A DNA stretch of 64,000 nt from Actinoallomurus sp963736325 (GTDB taxonomy: Bacteria; Actinomycetota; Actinomycetes; Streptosporangiales; Streptosporangiaceae): contig CAVTOG010000018.1 of assembly GCA_963736325.1 (NCBI GenBank), positions 54,104 through 118,103 on the forward strand, in the 5' to 3' direction. Position numbers and translations under genes: made by a program. Positions 8,823 to 16,367 of the stretch are shown in pieces; the stretch's first letter is position 1; every line of letters begins with the position of its first letter. The notes under the pieces are model-generated. The model worked only from the letters and a program-made list of their open reading frames with translations, was not told the origin of the DNA and searched no databases.

Positions 8823-9899
8823 TCACAGGGCCTTGGCGGACAGGACTTCACCGAGGTCGAAGTTGAGCGGTTCTTCGAGCTGGGCGTAGGTGCAGGAGCG
8901 GGGTTCGCGGTCGGGGCGCCAGCGAACGAACTGGGTGGTGTGACGGAACCGCGGGCCTTCCATGTGGTCGTAGCGGACCTCGACGACGCGTTCGGGCTTC
9001 AAGGGGACGAACGACAGGTCCTTTTTCGCGTTCCATCGGCTGGCCGCGGCCTCACGTGGGGTGCGTGTGCCCGCTTCCTGCTGAGCCCAGTTCCAGGGGT
9101 GGTCCTCCAAGCCGGTGACCAGCGGCTGCAGCTCTTCGAACAGCTCCTGGCGGCGGGCCATGGAAAAGGCCGCGACGACCCCGACGCTGGCGAGCTCGCC
9201 GGCGTCGGTGAACAGCCCGAGCAGCAGGGAGCCGATGGCGTTCGGGCCGCTCTTGTGCACCCGGTAGCCGGCGACCACGCAGTCAGCGGTGCGCTCATGC
9301 TTGATCTTGAGCATGACGCGTTTGTCCGGCTCATAGATCCCCTCCAGCGGCTTGGCGACCACGCCGTCCAGGCCGGCGCCCTCGAACTGGGAGAACCATT
9401 CCGATGCCAGGTCCTGGTCGGTGGTCGCCGGTGTCAGGTGGATCGGTGAGGCCGCGGCGGCCAGGGCGTGTTCCAGCGCGGCCCGGCGTTCGGTGAACGG
9501 CCGGCCGGTGTAGTCGACGTCCTCCAGCGCCAGCAGGTCGAAGGCGACGAAGTGCGCGGGGGTCTGCTGAGCGAGCAGGTTGACCCGGCTCACCGCGGGA
9601 TGGATTCGTTGCAGCAACGCCTCGAAGTCCAACCGTTTGCCGTCGCCGTCAGGGATGATGATCTCTCCGTCGATCACGCACCGCTGCGGCAGGCGGATCT
9701 TGAACGCCTCGACGAGCTCAGGGAAGTAGCGGGTCATCGGCCGCTCGTTGCGGCTGCCGATCTCGATGTCCTCGCCGTCACGGAAGATGATCGACCTAAA
9801 TCCATCCCATTTCGGCTCGAAACTGTAAGAGCCGGTGGGGATCTTCTTGACCGCCTTCGCGAGCATCGGCGCGACTGGCGGGCTGACCGGAAGGTTCAT
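8823..9899 (-). CDS. ligC: element-borne ATP-dependent DNA ligase, LigC type, complete
   Basis: 358-residue minimal ATP ligase of the mycobacterial LigC class (nucleotidyltransferase plus OB domain); it seals nicks in repair and end joining. ATG 9899 aligns with the host gene start and has GAGG upstream; an in-frame GTG at 9914 is less likely. Motif I is EPKWDGF with Lys30; CVIDGEIII is motif III, GLDGVVAKPL motif IV, and VMLKIKHERTADCVVAGYRV motif V. The gene is intact, unlike the host copy split by the element. Codons 30-35 (9795-9812) use AAA TGG GAT GGA TTT AGG, whereas the host has AAG TGG GAC GGG TTC CGT: every degenerate codon differs. The gene follows the recombinase genes by about 20 bases and may share their transcript. 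Confidence 0.93.
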   Translation of the reverse strand: MNLPVSPPVAPMLAKAVKKIPTGSYSFEPKWDGFRSIIFRDGEDIEIGSRNERPMTRYFPELVEAFKIRLPQRCVIDGEIIIPDGDGKRLDFEALLQRIHPAVSRVNLLAQQTPAHFVAFDLLALEDVDYTGRPFTERRAALEHALAAAASPIHLTPATTDQDLASEWFSQFEGAGLDGVVAKPLEGIYEPDKRVMLKIKHERTADCVVAGYRVHKSGPNAIGSLLLGLFTDAGELASVGVVAAFSMARRQELFEELQPLVTGLEDHPWNWAQQEAGTRTPREAAASRWNAKKDLSFVPLKPERVVEVRYDHMEGPRFRHTTQFVRWRPDREPRSCTYAQLEEPLNFDLGEVLSAKAL

Positions 9900-9920
9900 C
9901 ACCTCATTCTCCACGTTTCC

Positions 9921-10079
9921 TCAGGTCAGCGCATCATCGTTGTGCTCGTTCTCGAGCAGTGCACGGGCTTCGATCCGCCGTTGGCGCAGATACTCCAGGG
10001 TCCGCTCGAGCCCGGCGACCTCACCGAGCCATACTCGGCCACGTGCCTCCTCCAGCCTGCCTTCGGCATTGGCGGTCAT
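9921..10079 (-). CDS. 52-residue charged helical protein downstream of the recombinase
   Basis: ATG 10079 overlaps the stop of the recombinase frame (10076-10078). The product is a short, charged, probably coiled-coil protein (EGRLEEARGRVWLGEVAG, then ERTLEYLRQRRIEARALL). Small helical ORFs coupled to tyrosine recombinases are found in other elements (for example the tnpC position of Tn554-like transposons), but I see no sequence identity to claim that family. Likely an accessory recombination factor; low certainty. Confidence 0.55.
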   Translation of the reverse strand: MTANAEGRLEEARGRVWLGEVAGLERTLEYLRQRRIEARALLENEHNDDALT

Positions 10080-10852
10080 CTCCTCGATGCGCGGCAGCGC
10101 GCCCGCCGCGCGAAATGCTCCAAGACCTTCCCGACCAGCTCCTCCAGCCGGGGTTGTGTGTAGATCTGCGTCGTGGAGATGTTCGCGTGCCGCAAGATCG
10201 TCTGAACGTCGACCAAGGGTGAACGCCGGATCCGCCAGCAGCCGCGAAGCCGCGGTATGCCGGAAATCATGGATCGTCCAGTTACTGCCCAGCGCCGCAT
10301 TGGCCCTGTTCAACATCGCCCTGGCCGCGTGATAAGTCAACGGCCGCAGCTTCCCCCTTCGGGTCCACCACACCGGCCCGCCCGGCTCCACCGGAATGCC
10401 TTCCTTCAAATACAGCGCCAACCACACGAACGCATCCACACTCGCCGGAACCGTCTCCCGCAGCCGACTGCCCTTGCTGACCACCGTGATCGTGCTTTGG
10501 CCCGCATCCAGATCACCGTGCCGCAAACCAAGCAACTCCGAAGCCCGCACACCGCTCGAGAGCCAAAACGAGATCAGTGCCCGATCCCGATTGCTCTTCA
10601 ACGCCCCGAAAGCGCGTCCGCCGCATCATCAGGAAGACCCCTCCACGAGGGTTTCGGGATCTGCTGCCGAAACGCCCCTCTCCGGCGAAGCTCGAAATCC
10701 TCCATCGGATTGTGGTGGGCGTACAAACGTTCACCACGTCGCCCCCGCTGCGCAGGAACCGGGTTGACCAACGGCCCAAGATCAGCAGCACACGCACACT
10801 CATAAAACCCTCCCAAGAAACGCCCAAAGGCGCACCAAGAAAGTTCAGTCAA
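10076..10852 (-). pseudogene. tyrosine recombinase/integrase, frameshifted and N-terminally short
   Basis: Three segments make one recombinase. Frame A (10852 to about 10610) has GPLVNPVPAQRGRRG and RRGAFRQQIPKP-RGLPDDAADAL, typical of an actinobacterial integrase core. Frame B (about 10610 to 10215) has GVRASELLGLRHGD (first catalytic Arg), LTYHAARAML and HDFRHTAASRLL (H-x-x-R). Frame C (about 10215 to 10076) has LRHANISTTQIYTQPRLEE with the nucleophile Tyr. Joining them needs one added base near 10610 and one removed near 10215 (CCAAGGG). A and C share a frame, so the shifts compensate. The N-terminal core-binding domain seems truncated at the right end of the element. The gene is probably dead; two sequencing errors are possible but less likely. 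Confidence 0.82.
10842..10852 (-). repeat. right terminal inverted repeat of the element
   Basis: Plus-strand AGTTCAGTCAA, complement TTGACTGAACT, five bases from the right junction; matches the left copy at 10 of 11 positions. Its TTG is also the most upstream possible start of the recombinase frame. Confidence 0.55.
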
Positions 10853-10857
10853 CTAGC

Positions 10858-11814
10858 CGTGCCATCGTCTTCCGCGACGGCGACGAGGTGGCGATCCACG
10901 GGCGGAACGGCAAGCCGCTCGGGCGCTACTTCCCCGAGCTCGTCGAAGGCTTCGCGCGCGAGCTGCCCGAAGGCTGCGTGCTCGACGGCGAGATCATCCT
11001 GCGCGACGGCCAGACCCTCGACTTCGAGGCGCTGCAGCAGCGCATCCACCCTGCGGCCTCGCGGATCAAGCTGCTGGCCGAGCAGACCCCGGCGGCGTAC
11101 GTCGCCTTCGACCTGCTCGCGCTCGGCGACGCGTCGCTGCTGGCGACGCCCTTCGGCGAACGCCGCGCCAGGCTCACCGAGGCGCTCGCGAGCGTGAAGG
11201 CGCCGGTCCACGTCACCCCGGCCACGGACGAGTACGACGTCGGCCTGCGGTGGTTCGAGGAGTTCGAGGGCGCCGGCCTGGACGGGGTGATGGCCAAGCC
11301 CCTCGCAGGCGCGTACGAGCCGGACAAGCGGGCGATGTTCAAGGTCAAGCCGGAGCGCACCGCGGACTGCGTGGTGGCCGGTTTCCGCTGGCACAAGTCC
11401 GGGCCGATCGTCGGGTCGCTGCTGCTCGGCCTCTACGACGGTGACCGGCTCCAGCACGTCGGCGTCTCGGCGTCGTTCCCGATGAAGCGCCGCGAGGAGC
11501 TGGTGGCCGAGCTGGAGCCGTACCGGATGACGGACCTGACCGGGCATCCCTGGGCCTCCTGGGCGGAGCAGGGCGACGCCCCGGCCGACCGGATGCCCGG
11601 GGCGGTGAGCCGCTGGAACGCCAAGAAGGACCTGTCGTGGGTGGCCCTGCGGCCCGAGCTGGTCGTCGAGGTCGCCTACGACCAGATGGAGGGGCGGCGG
11701 CTCCGCCACACGGCGAGGTTCCGCCGCTGGCGCCCCGACCGCACGCCGGAGTCGTGCGGGTACGACCAGCTCGAGGTGCCCGTCGCGTACGACCTCGACG
11801 ACATCCTCGGCTGA
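10858..11814 (+). pseudogene. ligC: host LigC-type DNA ligase, 3' fragment (codons 35 to end)
   Basis: Resumes the host ligase at Arg35 (R-AIVFRDGDEVAIHGRNGKP) and runs 318 codons to TGA 11812-11814. Joined to the 5' fragment it gives a 352-residue LigC-type enzyme. Motifs III (CVLDGEIIL), IV (GLDGVMAKPL) and V (MFKVKPERTADCVVAGF) and the OB domain with RWNAKKDLSWVALRPE are intact. Motif I is missing, so the fragment cannot be adenylated. An internal ATG (10888) could start a product but a catalytic one is not possible. Codon usage is normal for the chromosome. The stop is 1 bp from the stop of the convergent LigD-type polymerase gene, a pairing expected for non-homologous end joining. Confidence 0.93.
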
Positions 11815-11815
11815 G

Positions 11816-12868
11816 TCACTCCTCCTTGCGCGCCTTGCTGGGCTGCACGCGCTTGGGCTCGCCGGCCATCTTCGGATAGTTGGGCGGGTACGGCATGTCG
11901 CCCAGGCCGTGGTCGCGTTCGTCGCGCGCGGCCCACTCCAGCAGCGGCTCCAGGGAGTACGCCTGGTCGTCGATCGACGCGTGGAGGTCGCCGAGCTTCG
12001 CGAAGCGCGCCGGCATGGTCGCGATGGTGAAGTCGCCGGTCTCCACGTCGGGCAGCTCGTCCCAGGACACCGGCGCGGACACCGGGGCGTGAAGCTTCGG
12101 GCGGACGCTGTAGGCGGAGGCGATCGTACGGTCGCGGGCGTTCTGGTTGAAGTCGATGAAGACCTTCTCGCCGCGCTCTTCCTTCCACCAGTTGGTGGTG
12201 ACCAGGTCGGGCATCCGCCGCTCGATCTCGCGGGCGAAGGCCAGCGCGGAGCTGCGCACCTCGGTGAAGGTCCAGCGAGGCTCCACGCGCACGTAGATGT
12301 GCACGCCGCGGTTGCCGGAGGTCTTGGGGAAACCGGTCCAGCCGAGCTCGCCGAGGATCTCCTGGACCGCCTCCAGCGCGATCTTCTTCGCGTCGGCGAA
12401 GTCGGTGCCGGGCTGCGGGTCGATGTCGATCCGCAGCTCGTCGGGGTGGTCGACGTCGGCCTCGCGTACCGGCCAGGGGTGGAACGTCACGGTGCCGAGG
12501 TTGGCGGCCCAGATCACGGCGGCGAGCTCGCTCGGGCACAGCTCGTCCGCGACACGGCCGCTGGGGAAGGCGATCCGGGCGGTCTCGATCCAGTCGGGCG
12601 CGGTCTTCGGGACGCGCTTCTGGAAGAAGGCGTCGCCCTTGTTGTCCACGCGGGTGGACAGCTTCGCTCCCTCGAAGACGCCGCCGGGCCAGCGCTCCAG
12701 GGTCGTCGGCCGGCCGCGCAGGGCCCGCAGGATCCCGTCGCCGACGGACAGGTAGTAGTTGACCAGATCGAGCTTGGTCTCTTTACGGGCCGGGAAGTAG
12801 ATCTTCTCCGGGTTGGTGACCTTGACGAGCCGGTCGCCGACCTGGATCTCCACGAAAGGGGACGCCAT
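11816..12868 (-). CDS. LigD-type primase-polymerase domain protein (NHEJ)
   Basis: 350-residue stand-alone polymerase domain of the LigD family (archaeo-eukaryotic primase fold), which fills gaps and adds nucleotides or ribonucleotides at double-strand breaks in non-homologous end joining. Visible marks: VKVTNPEKIYFP at the N-terminus, LRIDIDPQPG with the two metal-binding aspartates, KTSGNRGVHIYV, and VFIDFNQNARDRTIASAYSV with the third acidic residue. It lacks the ligase and phosphoesterase domains of full LigD, so it is a separate PolDom. Its convergent neighbour is the (now split) LigC-type ligase; the element's ligase could supply the sealing step. No Ku gene is in the window. Confidence 0.92.
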   Translation of the reverse strand: MASPFVEIQVGDRLVKVTNPEKIYFPARKETKLDLVNYYLSVGDGILRALRGRPTTLERWPGGVFEGAKLSTRVDNKGDAFFQKRVPKTAPDWIETARIAFPSGRVADELCPSELAAVIWAANLGTVTFHPWPVREADVDHPDELRIDIDPQPGTDFADAKKIALEAVQEILGELGWTGFPKTSGNRGVHIYVRVEPRWTFTEVRSSALAFAREIERRMPDLVTTNWWKEERGEKVFIDFNQNARDRTIASAYSVRPKLHAPVSAPVSWDELPDVETGDFTIATMPARFAKLGDLHASIDDQAYSLEPLLEWAARDERDHGLGDMPYPPNYPKMAGEPKRVQPSKARKEE

Positions 12869-12991
12869 GAACGCACCGTACTCCTCGCCACCGACAGGTT
12901 CACCTGCCGCGGATCACCCGCCTCACCTGCGACATCTTCCTCAGAGGCGACGCGAGGAATGGCGGGGCACGGGTTCCCGGTTGTGCATGGC

Positions 12992-13393
12992 ATGACTGCG
13001 ATTCGCAAGACCGACGACGAGTGGAAGGTCCAGCTCTCACCGGAGGAGTTCCGGGTGCTGCGGCAGGCGGGCACCGAGCCGCCCTGGAGCGGGGAGTACG
13101 TCTCCACCAAGACGGCCGGTGTGTACAACTGCCGGGCGTGCGGCGCCGAGCTGTTCCGGTCGGACACGAAGTTCGACTCGCACTGCGGGTGGCCGAGCTT
13201 CTACCAGCCGACCGAGTCGGACGCGGTGACGCTCCTGCGGGACACCTCTCTCGGCGTGGAGCGCGTCGAGGTGCGGTGCGCGAACTGCGACTCCCACCTG
13301 GGCCATGTGTTCGAGGGTGAGGGCTACCCGACACCGACGGACCAGCGGTACTGCATCAACAGCGTCTCGGTGAGGCTGGCGCCCTCGGAGTGA
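12992..13393 (+). CDS. msrB: peptide-methionine (R)-S-oxide reductase
   Basis: 133-residue MsrB, reducing methionine-R-sulfoxide in oxidised proteins with thioredoxin as electron donor. The start at ATG 12992 gives MTAIRKTDDEW-KVQLSPEEF, the usual N-terminus; no strong ribosome site is visible. Zinc is bound by two CxxC pairs (CRAC about residue 47, CANC about 97). The catalytic cysteine is in RYCINSVSV near the C-terminus, with GWPSFYQP and HLGHVFEGEG in between. Length and motifs are standard. The gene stands alone, divergent from the polymerase-domain gene, 3 bp from the end of the next, convergent gene. Confidence 0.95.
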   Translation: MTAIRKTDDEWKVQLSPEEFRVLRQAGTEPPWSGEYVSTKTAGVYNCRACGAELFRSDTKFDSHCGWPSFYQPTESDAVTLLRDTSLGVERVEVRCANCDSHLGHVFEGEGYPTPTDQRYCINSVSVRLAPSE

Positions 13394-13396
13394 GGC

Positions 13397-13918
13397 TCAC
13401 GGCACGGTGTTGAGCCGGCAGTCGTCCCGTGCGTCCATCTTGTTGGCCAGCACGGGATAGCCGGCCACCTTGCCGGCGTGCACGAAGACCATCGGGTTGT
13501 GACCGCCCGCGGTGAGGTACGCCGCGGCGGTCTCGCACAGCGCGATGGCGGTCTTGGAGTCGGCCTGCGACGCGGGCAGGTCCGTGTAGACGCGGAGCAT
13601 GGGCCCGGTCCAGACGATCTCGCCGACGTGGGCGGCGTACGCGGTGTTCTTCGACCGGAGGTACGCGAGCGCCGTCGCGTCTCCCGTGCCGCGCTGGGCG
13701 GGCACGGGCGCGACCACGACCGGCACGGGCTGGACGGGCCGGACGGGCACGCCGATCACCGCGGCCCTGGGCGCGCGGCCGCCGTCGGCCGCGATGATCC
13801 ACGAGAGCGTCAGGACCCCGAGGACGACGGCGCCGCCGAGCGCGGCCTGCGCCCGCCGCGCACCCGCCAGGCGGCCCGCACGCGCGTGTCTTCCCCTAGG
13901 GCGCCGTGCTCGTAACAT
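13397..13918 (-). CDS. membrane-anchored hypothetical protein
   Basis: 173 residues with a basic N-terminus (RARRPRGRHARAGR), one membrane span at about residues 26-43 (AALGGAVVLGVLTLSWIIAA), then a proline/valine-rich stretch and an extracytoplasmic domain. The domain contains LRVYTDLPASQADSKTA and two cysteines (ALCETAA, DDCRL) that could form a disulfide. No known family recognised. It is convergent with msrB and separated from it by 3 bp. Confidence 0.65.
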   Translation of the reverse strand: MLRARRPRGRHARAGRLAGARRAQAALGGAVVLGVLTLSWIIAADGGRAPRAAVIGVPVRPVQPVPVVVAPVPAQRGTGDATALAYLRSKNTAYAAHVGEIVWTGPMLRVYTDLPASQADSKTAIALCETAAAYLTAGGHNPMVFVHAGKVAGYPVLANKMDARDDCRLNTVP

Positions 13919-14042
13919 GCTCCCCCGTCCCCGATCCCGTGGGAGAAGAGGCGGTGAACCCTCTTGTCCCGTCCGGGATCCTCCTCCACGCCGCCGGGCC
14001 GCGCGGCGCGGTTGGAGGAGACTTGACCCGTCGTTGGCCAGG

Positions 14043-14747
14043 TCAGGGAAGGGCCGCGACCAACTCGGTGACCGGTTTGCGGGAGCCGGTGTAGAACGGC
14101 ACCTCCTCGCGCACGTGCAGCCGGGCGCGCGAGGCCCGCAGGTGGCGCATCAGGTCGACGATGCGGTGCAGCTCGTCGGCCTCGAAGGCGAGGATCCACT
14201 CGTAGTCGCCGAGCGCGAACGAGGGCACGGTGTTGGCCCGCACGTCGGGGAAGCCGCGCGCCATCTTGCCGTGCTCGGCGAGCATCGCGCGGCGCTCCTC
14301 GTCCGGCAGCAGGTACCAGTCGTAGGACCGGATGAACGGGTAGACGCAGACGTAGTCGCGCGCCTCCTCGCCGGCCAGGAACGCCGGGATGTGGCTCTTG
14401 TTGAACTCCGCCGGCCGGTGCAGCGCCATGACCGACCAGACCGGCTCGGAGGCACGGCCCAGCGCCGTACGGCGGAAGCGGCTGTAGACCTCCTGCAGGT
14501 CATCCGAGCTCGGCGCGTGCCACCAGAACAGGTAGTCGGCGTCGGCGCGCAACCCCGCGACGTCGTACGCGCCGCGCGTCGTGACGTCTTTGGCGGCCAT
14601 CTGCTCCAGGAGGTCATCGACCTCGCGGGCGACCGCGTCCCGGTCGGCGTCGGCGAGGCCGCGGACCCGGAACACCGACCACATGGTGTAACGGATCTTG
14701 TCGTTCAGCTCGCGTGCCTTCGGTCTGTCCGTCGCTGCGCCACTCAC
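14043..14747 (-). CDS. hemQ: coproheme decarboxylase HemQ
   Basis: 234-residue chlorite-dismutase-family enzyme that removes two propionate carboxyls from Fe-coproporphyrin III to make heme b with H2O2, the last step of the coproporphyrin-dependent pathway. I prefer GTG 14747, with GGGGAG seven bases upstream, over ATG 14771, which has none. Marks: RYTMWSVFRV, LFWWHAP, FNKSHIPAFLAGE, RSYDWYLLPDEERR with the reactive tyrosine, and GDYEWILAFEADEL. It lies 43 bp behind the coproporphyrinogen oxidase gene on the same strand, so the two form an operon. The window also has hemE, but not the ferrochelatase. Confidence 0.94.
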   Translation of the reverse strand: MSGAATDRPKARELNDKIRYTMWSVFRVRGLADADRDAVAREVDDLLEQMAAKDVTTRGAYDVAGLRADADYLFWWHAPSSDDLQEVYSRFRRTALGRASEPVWSVMALHRPAEFNKSHIPAFLAGEEARDYVCVYPFIRSYDWYLLPDEERRAMLAEHGKMARGFPDVRANTVPSFALGDYEWILAFEADELHRIVDLMRHLRASRARLHVREEVPFYTGSRKPVTELVAALP

Positions 14748-14789
14748 GGCACTACTCCCCTTCTCGATCATTACGAGGCGCGGCAGCGG

Positions 14790-16247
14790 TCAACGGCTGC
14801 CTTCGCGCGCCGGCCGCTCGCCTCGGTTCGATTCTCCCCGACCCTCCGCGGCCTCCAGCACACGGGCCACCGCGCCGCGCGCCGTGGCGACGCAGGCCGG
14901 GATCCCGACGCCGTCGTAGGCGGCGCCGCACACCGCGAGGCCGGGCTTCCCGGCGACGGCGGCGCGGATACGTGCGACGCGGGCGAGGTGCCCGACCGTG
15001 TACTGCGGCAGCGCGCCGCCCCACCGGGTGACGCGCGAGTCGACTGGCAGCTCGATGACGCCGACCGTACGCGCCAGCTCGGTCATGGCCATGGCCTTGA
15101 GCTCGTCGTCGGGGCGCTGGAGCGCCGCCTCGTCACCGAACCGGCCGATCGAGCAGCGGACGACGACCATGCCGGGCGCGCTGTCGACCAGGTGCGGCCA
15201 CTTCGTGGTGCTGAAGGTGACCGCCTTGACCGCGCCGGACTCCACGGCGGGCACCAGGTAGCCGCTGCGGCGTGGCCGCGACGGCAGCGCCGTGGCGGAG
15301 TAGGCGAGGGTGACGATCGCCATGCTGGCGTATTCGATGCGGGCGAGCTCGGCGGCGGCCGAGGGGACCTCGTCCTGGAGGAGCCGCTGCGCAGGCCGCG
15401 CGGGCACGGCGAGGATGACCGCGTCGGCGTCGAGCGCCTCCGGGGCGCGCGCCGGGCCGAGCGTGAGCCGCCACCCCTGCGGCGTACGCGCCAGCTCGCG
15501 CACCATCGTCTCGGTGCGCACCGTCACGCCGAGGTCGGCGAGGCGTGCGGCCAGGGCGTGCGGGAGCGTGCCGAGGCCTTCGGTGAGCGTGGCGAAGACC
15601 GGCCCTGCGTTGGCGGGTGCGGCCTCGCGTACGGCGCGGGCGGCCGTGACCAGGGAACGGCGGCTTCGCGAGACGGCGGCCAGGCCCGGCATGGTCGCCT
15701 CGAAGGAGAGGTCCTCGACGCGCCCGGCGTAGACACCGCCCAGCAGCGGCTCGACGAGCCGGTCGACCACCTCCGGGCCGACCCTGGCGCCGACGAACCC
15801 GCCCACCGAGACGTCTTCGCCGCGCGGGGTCTCGGGCAGCATCAGGTCGAGCGGTACTCGCGCCAGGCCCGCCGCGGACAGCACGCGTGAGCGCGCCAGC
15901 GCGCCCAGGTCCGCGGGGACTCCCATGATGTGCCCGGTGGGCATGTCGTGGAGCGCGCCCCGGCTCCAGATCGCCGCCGACGTCGTGCCCGGGAAGGCCA
16001 GCCGGTCCGCCAGGCCCAGCTCGCGCACCAGCTCCAGGCCCTCCGGGCGGCGCGCCAGCATGGCCTCGGCGCCGGCGTCCACGGGCAGGCCGGCGACGTC
16101 GCTCACCCTGAGCTTGCCGCCGAGCTCCGCCCCGCCCTCCAGGAGGGTGACGGAGGCTCCGCTCTGGGCCGCGAGGTAGGCCGCGGTCAGGCCGGCGATA
16201 CCGCCTCCGACGACGGCGACGCTGGCAGGGGTCGGCATTTCGCTCAC
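14790..16247 (-). CDS. cgoX: coproporphyrinogen III oxidase (HemY/HemG family)
   Basis: 485-residue FAD enzyme that oxidises coproporphyrinogen III to coproporphyrin III with O2; in actinobacteria this HemY-type protein works before ferrochelatase and HemQ. GTG 16247 start with GGAAGA upstream. N-terminal dinucleotide fold VAVVGGGIAGLTAAYLA, then GGKLRVSDVAGLPVDAGAEA; the central EPLLGGVYAGR and FSTTKWP segments and the C-terminal FAD-closing motif GLAVCGAAYDGVGIPACV are all present. It is followed by hemQ on the same strand and preceded by a divergent DUF4349 lipoprotein gene. Annotated in many genomes as protoporphyrinogen oxidase. Confidence 0.93.
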   Translation of the reverse strand: MSEMPTPASVAVVGGGIAGLTAAYLAAQSGASVTLLEGGAELGGKLRVSDVAGLPVDAGAEAMLARRPEGLELVRELGLADRLAFPGTTSAAIWSRGALHDMPTGHIMGVPADLGALARSRVLSAAGLARVPLDLMLPETPRGEDVSVGGFVGARVGPEVVDRLVEPLLGGVYAGRVEDLSFEATMPGLAAVSRSRRSLVTAARAVREAAPANAGPVFATLTEGLGTLPHALAARLADLGVTVRTETMVRELARTPQGWRLTLGPARAPEALDADAVILAVPARPAQRLLQDEVPSAAAELARIEYASMAIVTLAYSATALPSRPRRSGYLVPAVESGAVKAVTFSTTKWPHLVDSAPGMVVVRCSIGRFGDEAALQRPDDELKAMAMTELARTVGVIELPVDSRVTRWGGALPQYTVGHLARVARIRAAVAGKPGLAVCGAAYDGVGIPACVATARGAVARVLEAAEGRGESNRGERPAREGSR

Positions 16248-16367
16248 GTCTTCCAGTTCACAGAGGTATCGGATGTCTCAGGCACCGTGACACGGGCGCG
16301 TCGCCATCGTGATCCGATCGCGACGGCAGGCGGCGAACGGCGGCACACGAGGCGGCGTCACAATCAT

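Larger units (their letters stand above)
6071..10857. mobile_element. 4.8-kb arsenic-resistance element inserted in the ligase gene, carrying its own ligase
   Basis: The boundaries are set by the split ligase: host sequence ends with GGGTTC at 6070 and resumes with CGTGCC at 10858; the shared CC makes the edge ambiguous by one or two bases. Near the ends lie imperfect inverted repeats, TTCACTGAACT at 6072-6082 and the complement of TTGACTGAACT at 10842-10852 (10 of 11 match). Gene order from the left: arsN1, arsC, aquaporin, arsR (all minus), arsI (plus), complete ligC, a 52-codon ORF and a decayed tyrosine recombinase (all minus). The cargo gives arsenic resistance and replaces the broken ligase. 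No target duplication longer than 2 bp is visible, consistent with tyrosine recombination rather than a DDE transposase. Confidence 0.85.

Noticed and set aside
10513..10803. ATG 10803 with GGGAGGG upstream as a separate gene start on the minus strand
   Set aside because: The sequence is explained as GGFYE codons of the integrase in another frame; the ORF from ATG 10803 has no similarity.
6071..10857. Group I/II intron or intein in the ligase gene
   Set aside because: Cargo genes run on both strands, no intron core or intein splicing blocks are seen at the joints, and a stop codon appears 9 bases after the left junction.
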